64,000 bases of DNA. It comes from Algoriphagus sp. (GTDB lineage Bacteria > Bacteroidota > Bacteroidia > Cytophagales > Cyclobacteriaceae). The notes under the pieces are model-generated. The model did not search any database. It was not told the origin of the DNA and was given only the letters and a program-made list of their open reading frames with translations. The stretch is from NCBI GenBank assembly GCA_029945945.1, contig JAQSDM010000007.1:124001-188000 (forward strand), read 5' to 3'. A program made the translations under genes and the position numbers. Numbering within the stretch: position 1 is the first letter of the stretch; the number at the start of each line of letters is the position of its first letter. Positions 17,269 to 24,233 of the stretch are shown piece by piece.

Positions 17269-17359
17269 ATGAAATCGAGCATGACAAAAATGCCACACCG
17301 AGTAATAATTATAAACCATGCGAGATTCCATGTGGCCTTTAAGAAAAAATTGTAATCAC
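17269..17359 (+). promoter_or_regulatory. Repeated leader cassette, copy A (before the ccoN-like gene)
   Basis: Arm 1 is ATGAAATCGAGCAT (17269-17282), followed by a 35-nt spacer. Arm 2 is ATGCGAGATTCCAT (17318-17331), then TGGCCTTTAAG and TTGTAATCAC up to the ATG at 17360. The distance from arm 2 to ATG is 42 bp. The frame from the ATG inside arm 2 runs into the gene without a stop, but the signal peptide shows that 17360 is the real start. Confidence 0.8.
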
Positions 17360-19183
17360 ATGAAACGAACACCTTTAATAATTTTCCTGCTTTGTCTTTT
17401 GGTTAGCGAAGCTCAAGCCCAAACTGTCCCCAATCCAGACATTGGGCAATGGTGGTCCAGTCCCGGCATCATCGGCACGGCACTGCTTATCGCTTTGGTG
17501 TCTTTTGTAGCCATACTCATCATTGGTTCACGCCTTTCTGCATTTATTCAACACCTTCAGAACAAATCCGATACCGGGACAAAGGAATCCATAAAATCCG
17601 AATTGGTGAATTGGGATGATGAAGATTTGGACTGGCTATTGGAAAAGCGAAAAGCTGCCAAAAACTTCCACCTGTCTGGAACGGAACTCTCAGGACAGAT
17701 CCTTTCCGATGACAGCCGCGGGTTGATCTCTAATGTCACCCATGACCCGGAAAATCCACTGGTCAATGAAAAAAAGCGGGAAACTCTTCACCTGGAAACA
17801 CCTCAACCGCTCCGAAGCCTGATGATCTGGTATTTGGGTGCATCGGTGTTTTGGTTGGTTTTCGGGACGCTGGTTGGTCAGTACGTCGGCATGAAATTCA
17901 TCTGGCCAGAAATGGATCAAACCTCTTGGCTTTCTTTTGGCCGACTTCGACCTGTGCATACCAATACCGTTTTCTGGGGCTGGGCTTCAATGGCAATGGT
18001 AGGTTTGGGCTATTTTGTCATTTCCCGCACTTCCAACACGAGAATTTTCAGTTATAGCATGGCCAAAATCGCCTGGTATCTCATGAATTTATCTGTGTTA
18101 CTAGGCAATCTCTTTCTTATGAGCGGGGTAAATAATGGTGGTGGGGAATATCGTGAGTACATCTGGCCTGCCGCTTTACTCTTTGCTCTTGGACTGGTTT
18201 TGACATTTATCAATTTCTATAAAACTGTCGCTTCCCGAAAAATTTCAGAAATATACATTTCCAATTGGTACCTCTTGGGCGGCCTCATGTGGACCATTAC
18301 GCTTGTGGTGATCGGCTATTTGCCTAGCTACCAGGACGGTCTCGGAGAGACGGTTATCCAAGGCTACTACATGCATCAGGGAGTAGGTATGTGGTTTATG
18401 ACTTTCACTCTTGGATTGGTGTACTATTATCTGCCCACTTCTCTCAATAAGCCGATTTATTCCTATTCCCTGGGCGTATTGGCCTTTTGGACGCAGATGC
18501 TTTTTTACACGATGATCGGTACACATCATTTTGTCTTCAGCCCTTTGCCTTGGTGGCTTCAAACAGTGGCGATCGTCTTCAGTGCAGGTATGTTGATCCC
18601 GGTCATTGCCGGAACTACCAATTTCTTTATGACCATGAAAGGAAGCGGGAGTGCCATTTCCAAAAGCTATGTCCTGCCCTTTTTCCTTGTAGGTGTGGTC
18701 TTTTACTTTGTCGGGTCTGCCCAAGGGAGTTTACAGGCTTTTCGTCTGACCAATTTTCTTTGGCACTTTACAGACTTCAATGTGGCCCACTCCCACATGA
18801 CCATGTACGGGATTATTACTTTTATCCTTTGGGCTTGTATTTATGCAATTATGCCGAAAGTCACCGGAAAAGAACCTCCTGCTTTGGGTGTGGGTATCCA
18901 CTTTTGGTTGGCTTTTGTAGGTCTTTTTGCTTACATGGTTTCACTAATGACAGGAGGTACACTTCGTGGTCTCAGCTGGATCGAAGGTGAACCGTTTATC
19001 AATTCCGTTATTTTGATGCAGCCTTTCTGGGTTTGGAGAGCAGTCGGCGGCTCGCTGATGCTAGTCTCCCACTTGGTTTTTGCTTACAATTTTTACGAAA
19101 TGGCAAAGAAAGTAAGGTCAGTTCCTGCCAAAGTTTCACCTCAATCTTTTCAGCCAACACCTAACCGACCCGACCATGTTTGA
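17360..19183 (+). CDS. CcoN-like haem-copper oxidase subunit I
   Basis: The protein is 607 residues from the ATG at 17360, with a signal-like N-terminus (MKRTPLIIFLLCLLVSEAQA) and about 110 extra residues before the oxidase core. The six metal/haem histidines are visible: H200 (RPVHTN), H339 (YYMHQGVG), H389-H390 (GTHHF), and H477 and H479 (VAHSHMT). Tyr383 lies six residues before H389, the spacing of the cross-linked Tyr in cbb3 oxidases. The NorB glutamate after the copper His is absent. This favours an oxygen reductase of the C family over classical NO reductase, although the neighbours concern NO. It overlaps the next gene by 8 bp. Confidence 0.88.
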   Translation: MKRTPLIIFLLCLLVSEAQAQTVPNPDIGQWWSSPGIIGTALLIALVSFVAILIIGSRLSAFIQHLQNKSDTGTKESIKSELVNWDDEDLDWLLEKRKAAKNFHLSGTELSGQILSDDSRGLISNVTHDPENPLVNEKKRETLHLETPQPLRSLMIWYLGASVFWLVFGTLVGQYVGMKFIWPEMDQTSWLSFGRLRPVHTNTVFWGWASMAMVGLGYFVISRTSNTRIFSYSMAKIAWYLMNLSVLLGNLFLMSGVNNGGGEYREYIWPAALLFALGLVLTFINFYKTVASRKISEIYISNWYLLGGLMWTITLVVIGYLPSYQDGLGETVIQGYYMHQGVGMWFMTFTLGLVYYYLPTSLNKPIYSYSLGVLAFWTQMLFYTMIGTHHFVFSPLPWWLQTVAIVFSAGMLIPVIAGTTNFFMTMKGSGSAISKSYVLPFFLVGVVFYFVGSAQGSLQAFRLTNFLWHFTDFNVAHSHMTMYGIITFILWACIYAIMPKVTGKEPPALGVGIHFWLAFVGLFAYMVSLMTGGTLRGLSWIEGEPFINSVILMQPFWVWRAVGGSLMLVSHLVFAYNFYEMAKKVRSVPAKVSPQSFQPTPNRPDHV

Positions 19184-20180
19184 TTTTCATAAAAATCACA
19201 GACTACTGACCATAACCGCCTTCTTGGGATTTGTCGTGTTGAGTATAGGCATTGCCATCATTCCAGCTTCTCAAATGCAGGAAGTCAAGCCCTTGCCAGG
19301 AATGGAGGAACTGAGCTCTGAAGAGCTAAAAGGCCTTCATGTCTATGTCTCCGAAAACTGTATGTCTTGCCATACCCAACAGGTCCGGAATATTGAAATG
19401 GATCAAGTTTGGGGTGAAAGGCCTTCTTTGGCTTCAGATTATTATTTCAGCAAACAGCGAATGGATCTCTGGAGACAATCTCCTTCTCTTTTGGGAAGTG
19501 AGCGAACAGGACCGGATCTTACTGAAGTAGGCAAAAGACAACCAGGAATAGAATGGCATCTGCTTCACCTTTACAATCCCCGGATTGTGGTCAAAGAATC
19601 CATCATGCCAAGTTATTCCTGGCTTTTCGAAGAAAAATCCAGTGCGATGGTGACAAAAAAGGATGTAGTGGTGACTGTTCCATCTGAGCTACTCAAAAAT
19701 CCCGATCATAAACTGGTAGCCAAGCCGGAAGCTTTGGCACTTGTGGCCTACCTCCAGTCCTTGGTTCAGGCGGATTTGGGTCAAAATCTCAGTCCGGATT
19801 TTATCCCATCCACTCGAAAGAAGAAAGAGCAATCCTCCGGGGAAGAATCTCTCGGCCTCGACGGATTACAGCTCTATTCCGAAACCTGTGCAGCCTGCCA
19901 TCAGCCTACCGGAGGTGGAATTCCGGGAGCATTTCCTTCTTTGGCCGGAAGCAAAATAGTCAACGATCCAGATCCAAATATTCTGATCCAGATCATTTTA
20001 TCCGGCTATGATGCCCGGGCAGAGTTTGGAGCTATGCCTGGATTTGCCGACTTACTTACTGACGAAGAAATCGCTGCAATTGCCAATCACGAGCGTAGCA
20101 GTTGGGGAAACAAGGCTCCGGCTATTTCTGCGGAACAAGTAAGCGAAATCCGAAAATTCATTCAAAACCAAAAACCCTAA
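19176..20180 (+). CDS. CcoO-like dihaem cytochrome c subunit
   Basis: The protein has 334 residues. One N-terminal membrane helix (LLTITAFLGFVVLSIGIAI) anchors a CcoO-type haem domain with C62-MS-C65-H66. A second cytochrome c domain carries C238-AA-C241-H242 with a methionine in GAMPGFADLL. CcoO normally has one haem, so this looks like CcoO with an added CcoP-like haem domain, perhaps replacing the missing CcoP subunit. It overlaps the subunit I gene by 8 bp and is followed 4 bp later by a small gene. Confidence 0.88.
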   Translation: MFDFHKNHRLLTITAFLGFVVLSIGIAIIPASQMQEVKPLPGMEELSSEELKGLHVYVSENCMSCHTQQVRNIEMDQVWGERPSLASDYYFSKQRMDLWRQSPSLLGSERTGPDLTEVGKRQPGIEWHLLHLYNPRIVVKESIMPSYSWLFEEKSSAMVTKKDVVVTVPSELLKNPDHKLVAKPEALALVAYLQSLVQADLGQNLSPDFIPSTRKKKEQSSGEESLGLDGLQLYSETCAACHQPTGGGIPGAFPSLAGSKIVNDPDPNILIQIILSGYDARAEFGAMPGFADLLTDEEIAAIANHERSSWGNKAPAISAEQVSEIRKFIQNQKP

Positions 20181-20184
20181 ACCC

Positions 20185-20421
20185 ATGCATAACTCAGAGA
20201 AATACCTGGAATCCCTCCTCACTGCCACTCCTCAGGAAGGTCGGGAATTGGCAATTAAACTAGCCAGAAAGTCCATCGCGGCTATCCAAACTGATCCGGA
20301 AATGAGGAAAGTTCTCAGAGCAAATTACGCTCAGGACACAGCACAGCTGATCGCCTCGGCACAAGTAATAGCGGTGGAATTTCAGACCATTGCCATGGCA
20401 AATAACTACTGGAAACCATGA
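20185..20421 (+). CDS. Small soluble protein of the oxidase operon, unknown
   Basis: The protein has 78 residues, without a signal peptide or membrane helix and predicted mainly helical (REGRELAIKLARKSI is typical of its character with alternating charges). It starts 4 bp after the ccoO-like stop. Its own stop codon (20419-20421) lies inside arm 1 of leader copy B. Function unknown; it may be an assembly factor. Confidence 0.6.
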   Translation: MHNSEKYLESLLTATPQEGRELAIKLARKSIAAIQTDPEMRKVLRANYAQDTAQLIASAQVIAVEFQTIAMANNYWKP

Positions 20422-20509
20422 AATCGAGCATAACGAAGAGCGGTACACAGAGATTTGATTATCAGCTATGCGAGATTCCATATGGCCAATTAAAATCAAT
20501 TATAATCAC
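20418..20509 (+). promoter_or_regulatory. Repeated leader cassette, copy B (inside the oxidase operon)
   Basis: Arm 1 is ATGAAATCGAGCAT (20418-20431), followed by a 36-nt spacer. Arm 2 is ATGCGAGATTCCAT (20468-20481), then TGGCCAATTAAAATC and TTATAATCAC up to the ATG at 20510. The distance from arm 2 to ATG is 42 bp. The bases flanking the loop end of the stem are A and T here, where copies A, C and D have G and C, so pairing is kept. Confidence 0.8.
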
Positions 20510-20782
20510 ATGAAAAAATCTTCGATTTCATTCCTGATATTCTTCCTTTCCGTACTTCCGGCAATAGCCTGCGATGTCTGCCAAAGAAACCAGCCAAAAC
20601 TCCTTCAGGACCTTAGTCATGGCACAGGCCCACAGGCTGAGAGTGACTACTACATCATTGGCGGGGCAATAATTCTCGTGGTGTTCACACTGATTTATAG
20701 TCTGAAGTACTTGCTCAAACCAGGTGAAAATAATCCTGAACACATTAAAAACCTGATTCTAACCAAACATTCTGAACTATGA
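20510..20782 (+). CDS. Small exported membrane protein with CxxC, unknown
   Basis: The protein is 90 residues from the ATG at 20510. It has a signal peptide (MKKSSISFLIFFLSVLPAIA) immediately followed by CDVCQRNQP, then one membrane helix (YIIGGAIILVVFTLIYSL) and a short cytoplasmic tail. The CxxC at the mature N-terminus suggests metal binding or disulfide chemistry in the periplasm. It overlaps the next gene by 4 bp. It is probably an accessory subunit or assembly factor of the neighbouring oxidase; that is inference from position. Confidence 0.65.
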   Translation: MKKSSISFLIFFLSVLPAIACDVCQRNQPKLLQDLSHGTGPQAESDYYIIGGAIILVVFTLIYSLKYLLKPGENNPEHIKNLILTKHSEL

Positions 20783-21201
20783 AAGACAATCGGAAAATCC
20801 GTGTATTCCTCGATGAGGACTCGGTACCATTTGCCGAATTCAGTCCTCCTGTAAAGTTTGTTCTGGATACTACCAAAATACCCGATGGCAAGCATCAACT
20901 CCGCATCGTAGCTCAATCCACTTCGGGCAAGGAGGGAGTAAAAACGGTTCCTTTTGAAGTCCGAAACGGCCCTTCTATTTCAATTGTCGGGCTTCAGGAT
21001 GGCGAGGTGGTCACCGATCAGGTTTCTGTCACAATTAATTCCTACGGCAGCGAGCGCAATGATTTCTTTCTGATCCGAGGCTCTGAAACCCCGAAAGGGA
21101 TCCCAGCCTGGGTTTGGGCAATCACGATCTCCTTTATCGGATTCGCGCTCTTTTATTTTATCATGTACTGGAATCAAGATAGTTATCAATCCTTTTTCTG
21201 A
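20779..21201 (+). CDS. Single-helix membrane protein with Ig-like domain, possible oxidase subunit
   Basis: The protein has 140 residues. Residues 1-100 look like a beta-sandwich (VKFVLDTTKIPDGKHQLRI and ISIVGLQDGEVVTDQVSV). A single C-terminal helix follows (ETPKGIPAWVWAITISFIGF). The Pro-Trp start of that helix recalls the N-terminal helix of CcoP, but no haem motif is present. It overlaps the genes on both sides by 4 bp and 1 bp, so it is translated with them. The CcoP comparison is weak. Confidence 0.6.
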   Translation: MKDNRKIRVFLDEDSVPFAEFSPPVKFVLDTTKIPDGKHQLRIVAQSTSGKEGVKTVPFEVRNGPSISIVGLQDGEVVTDQVSVTINSYGSERNDFFLIRGSETPKGIPAWVWAITISFIGFALFYFIMYWNQDSYQSFF

Positions 21202-21593
21202 TGAACAAAAACGACATTACCACCCTAAGCGATATCAAGATTCTGGTGGACAGCTTTTACGGAAAAGTCCGAAAAAATGAAATGTTGAAAGATATTTTCA
21301 ACTCAATCATTGAAGAGCGTTGGCCGGAGCATTTGGAAAAAATGTATCGATTCTGGCAGACCGTCTTACTGGACCAACACACGTATCAGGGAAGTCCATT
21401 TACCCCGCATGCATTTCTTCCTGTGGACAAAGCTCACTTTGATCACTGGATTGAACTGTTTAATGAGACAGTGGATGAACATTTCACAGGAGAAACTGCC
21501 GACCGGGCAAAATGGCAGGGACAGCGGATGGCCGAAATGTTTAACTTCAAAATAGAATATTTCCGCAACTCTTCCGTACATCCGATTTTATAA
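21201..21593 (+). CDS. Group III truncated haemoglobin
   Basis: This 130-residue 2/2 haemoglobin has the family markers FYGKVRKNEMLKDIF and FWQTVLLDQHTYQGSPF and an F-helix His79 in KAHFDHWIELF as proximal haem ligand. Truncated haemoglobins of this group bind O2 and NO and often accompany NO detoxification genes. Its start overlaps the previous stop by one base (TGATG), which implies coupled translation with the oxidase-associated genes. Confidence 0.92.
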   Translation: MNKNDITTLSDIKILVDSFYGKVRKNEMLKDIFNSIIEERWPEHLEKMYRFWQTVLLDQHTYQGSPFTPHAFLPVDKAHFDHWIELFNETVDEHFTGETADRAKWQGQRMAEMFNFKIEYFRNSSVHPIL

Positions 21594-21620
21594 TTTTCCT
21601 TATTTCCAGCTATTCAAACT

Positions 21621-22094
21621 ATGACCAAGCCCACTCCTCTCAAACGCCATCCTGCGCTCCAACACCTCAGTCATGACCATCATCACGGGCTTTTGCTTTG
21701 CTGGAAAATCAGACAGGGATTCAAACTGGGTGTTGATCCAGACCGGATGAAAGCCTACAGCGAATGGTTTTGGAATCACCATCTGGAAGTTCATTTCCGC
21801 GAGGAGGAAGAACAACTATTTCCCATACTTGTGGTGGACAACCCACTGATCAAACAAGCCTTAAGTGAGCATAGAAGGCTTAAAAACCTCTTTACAAAAT
21901 GGGAAAATATCGAAAAAAATCTGGGACAAATCGAAGAAGAACTGGAGCAACACATCCGATTTGAAGAGCGAACTCTTTTCCCATTGATTCAGGAAAACGC
22001 TAGTTCCGAACAACTGGAAGCAATTGCCCAAAACGGAAATCAAGAAAAATTTCAAGATAACGATAGTGATCCCTTTTGGATTAAATTAACCTAG
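21621..22094 (+). CDS. Hemerythrin-domain protein
   Basis: The protein has 157 residues, a four-helix bundle with hemerythrin-type ligands: HLSHDHHHGLLLC, HHLEVHFREEEEQLFP, SEHRRL and HIRFEERTLFPL. Such proteins hold a di-iron centre that binds O2 or NO. It follows the truncated haemoglobin by 27 bp and closes the operon. Its last 4 bp overlap the end of the convergent HPP gene. Confidence 0.88.
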   Translation: MTKPTPLKRHPALQHLSHDHHHGLLLCWKIRQGFKLGVDPDRMKAYSEWFWNHHLEVHFREEEEQLFPILVVDNPLIKQALSEHRRLKNLFTKWENIEKNLGQIEEELEQHIRFEERTLFPLIQENASSEQLEAIAQNGNQEKFQDNDSDPFWIKLT

Positions 22095-22708
22095 TGACTC
22101 TTCCAAAACCTGATTTTATCCCAGTACTTCATATTCCTGATATCTGCCTCCCGATAGGGATATAACCTGTTTTTGGACAGGTTATTGATCAAAACGGAAG
22201 CAATGAAAAGTGTCAAAACACCGCTCAAAACCGGGTTGAGAACATAGAAATAACCCATTTCCCGCACCTCCGTTGACCCAATATTGGCAATCAATGCAAT
22301 AGCTCCGCCTGGGGGATGCAGGGTTTTGGTATACTGCATAGCCAGGATAGAAAGGGAAACCGTCAATGCAGGAGATATCCAAATATAGTCCGTGCTGTGA
22401 AAAACTTTGTATATACTCACTCCGATAAATGCCGAAATCAAGCTCCCAAAAATCAGCTTCCGTGGCTGAGATGGGGGACTGTTGGTCATCCCAAACAATA
22501 ATACAGAACTTGCCCCAAAAGCTCCAATCAGAAAAAGAGCGTCCAGATTTCCGACCGTGTAGAAGATATTCTGCATTAGTCCGATACTACTCAAACCTAG
22601 AAATGAACCTACAAAAGCCCATAAGTTGTCAATAGGATTGTGCGAAGTCTCGCGATATGCGATCAAGCGTGCTTTTCTAAATCCCTTTTTTATTTTTTGT
22701 GTTGGCAT
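22091..22708 (-). CDS. HPP-family membrane protein
   Basis: This 205-residue protein has about five membrane helices and the family HPP motif in KTLHPPGGAIALIANIG. The cytoplasmic N-terminus is basic. HPP proteins have been linked to nitrite transport in plants and cyanobacteria; the bacterial role is less clear. Its position beside NO-handling genes makes nitrite or NO-related transport attractive but unproven. It is convergent with the hemerythrin gene and monocistronic. Confidence 0.85.
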   Translation of the reverse strand: MPTQKIKKGFRKARLIAYRETSHNPIDNLWAFVGSFLGLSSIGLMQNIFYTVGNLDALFLIGAFGASSVLLFGMTNSPPSQPRKLIFGSLISAFIGVSIYKVFHSTDYIWISPALTVSLSILAMQYTKTLHPPGGAIALIANIGSTEVREMGYFYVLNPVLSGVLTLFIASVLINNLSKNRLYPYREADIRNMKYWDKIRFWKSH

Positions 22709-22810
22709 AAAAAATAAGTTGAGGGGTAAAAATACACCTCAACTTAAGAAGTGCCAATCCTATTTATATACCGGATTCAAGTGAATGAAATGAAAACCAA
22801 TCGGAGGACT

Positions 22811-23200
22811 TCATAAATTCGAAAGCATTCTCACCAATTTCTCGCGGACTTCACCGGCAAGTGGCTCGATCATCGGGTTTTCCACCATCGACATTGCCAC
22901 CGCAGGATCCATGATTGCCACTTCGAAATTCCCTTCCTCCACTTCTCTGATTGTGACATTGCAAGGTAAAAGTGTTCCGATATGTGGTTCGGCTTGGAGA
23001 ACTTTATCCGCAAAAACCGGATTGCAGGCACCCAAAATCAGATAGGGTTTGTAATCTCTGTCCAGCTTTTTCTTCATCGTGGCTTGGATATCTATTTCAG
23101 TAAGAATACCGAATCCCTCAGTTTTGAGGGCAGCCTCCACGTTGGACCTAACGGACATTATGTCTTGGGCATGGACGATTTTGGATTGAAAGTAGGTCAT
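22811..23200 (-). CDS. DUF302-domain protein
   Basis: From the ATG at 23200 the protein has 129 residues, the usual DUF302 length. It contains SNVEAALKTEGFGILTEID, the DYKPYLILGACNP stretch and LLPCNVTIREVEEG. The open frame extends 18 codons further upstream, but those residues are not part of the family. DUF302 proteins are small soluble alpha/beta proteins of unknown function, often near redox or sulfur genes. Confidence 0.82.
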   Translation of the reverse strand: MTYFQSKIVHAQDIMSVRSNVEAALKTEGFGILTEIDIQATMKKKLDRDYKPYLILGACNPVFADKVLQAEPHIGTLLPCNVTIREVEEGNFEVAIMDPAVAMSMVENPMIEPLAGEVREKLVRMLSNL

Positions 23201-23296
23201 GGGATTTAAAATTTTTGGTAAGTGAATTTGCAATTCAACAAGATTAAAACGCAACCAGAGGAATAACAGACATCTGATTTTCAGATATAATGCCAG

Positions 23297-23917
23297 CTAT
23301 TTCCTTCGGAAAGCACAGAAGCTGTAATTCTGCTCCACTCCTCCCGGAGTAATATGATCGGAGTTCAGACATTTGATCGGTTCGAAATAGTTGCTGAAAA
23401 AATCAATTAGTTCCTCGGTCGAATATTGAGTCACAGGAAGTCCGCTGCAATTCGTCGGGCCGGTCTTTGAGAAAGTCCCAATGATCAGGAAACCTCCGGA
23501 CTTTACAGCTCGCCTGACAAGATTGAGGTAATGCTGAAGTTCTTCGCTTTCTCTCAAAAAGTGAAAAGCGGCACGATCATGCCAGACATCGTATTTTTCA
23601 TCGAGTTGGCATTTACTCAGATCGTCCACGATCCATTGAACTTCATCTGCAAGGCTTCCCAATCTGATTTGCGCATTATGAATCGCTGCTGCAGAAATGT
23701 CCAGCACTGTGATGTTTTGATAGCCCATTTCAAGCAAGTAATCTACTAACAAACTATCTCCTCCACCCGCATCCAGGATTTTAGCAGATTTCGGAATTTC
23801 CAGGTACTCAAAGAAATTGAGTGAAACGATGGGTTTTTGCTGAAACCAACCCACCCGAGTAGTATCCTTGGTTTCGTAGACATTTTCCCAGTGTTTTTGA
23901 AGGTCTGTAGCGTACAT
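23297..23917 (-). CDS. Class I SAM-dependent methyltransferase
   Basis: The protein has 206 residues. SAM-binding motif I is in AKILDAGGGDSLLVDYLL near residue 41, a second acidic position is in ITVLDISAAAI, and the WHDRAAFHFL region is typical of TehB/thiopurine methyltransferase-like enzymes. The N-terminal HWENVYETKDTTRVGW is also characteristic. Substrate unknown; relatives act on small molecules such as tellurite, thiols or chlorinated compounds. It stands alone. Confidence 0.85.
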   Translation of the reverse strand: MYATDLQKHWENVYETKDTTRVGWFQQKPIVSLNFFEYLEIPKSAKILDAGGGDSLLVDYLLEMGYQNITVLDISAAAIHNAQIRLGSLADEVQWIVDDLSKCQLDEKYDVWHDRAAFHFLRESEELQHYLNLVRRAVKSGGFLIIGTFSKTGPTNCSGLPVTQYSTEELIDFFSNYFEPIKCLNSDHITPGGVEQNYSFCAFRRK

Positions 23918-24233
23918 GGCGTTTTATCTGGTTTTCAAAACCTGCCTTTTGGCTTTTATTCTGTCCCCAAATATCCAGAATTCGAACTTGGTGAACTGTA
24001 ACATTTCATACACAGGATGAATCCTTTTGAAGGGCTTTTCGCTCAGCTTTTCAGATAAAGGACACCTAAAAGTCTTATTTACCCGCCTCAATTTCCCTGC
24101 GGTAAAACAGGTTGCGATCTGACTTTTGTCATGCTTTTCGCTCGAAAAAAGAGGAAAATTGCATCGCCTGAATGATGAAAATATTCATCTGAAAAACTTA
24201 ACTCCCGGCCCTCTTAAGGGCACTACGAAACCT
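23918..24233. other. Promoter region of the 599-residue unknown gene
   Basis: This stretch of 316 bp holds no gene. It contains the TGAC-N4-GTCA site at 24120-24131, 103 bp before the chosen ATG. A TTG at 24126 in frame with the gene would place the start inside that site; I prefer the ATG at 24234, which begins the conserved-looking protein. Confidence 0.5.
24120..24131. promoter_or_regulatory. Candidate Crp/Fnr-type site TGAC-N4-GTCA
   Basis: TGACTTTTGTCA is an inverted repeat with a 4-bp centre, the geometry of Fnr/Dnr-like boxes. The identical 12-mer is at 54927-54938 and a one-mismatch copy is at 28821-28832. A convincing -7 box was not found at the matching distance here. Confidence 0.5.

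Noticed and set aside
17318..17359. Upstream in-frame ATG extending the ccoN-like gene by 14 codons (and the same at 20468 for the 90-residue gene)
   Set aside because: The ATG is part of leader arm 2. The following Met starts a clear signal peptide, and in the nos copies the same arm is out of frame (43 bp).
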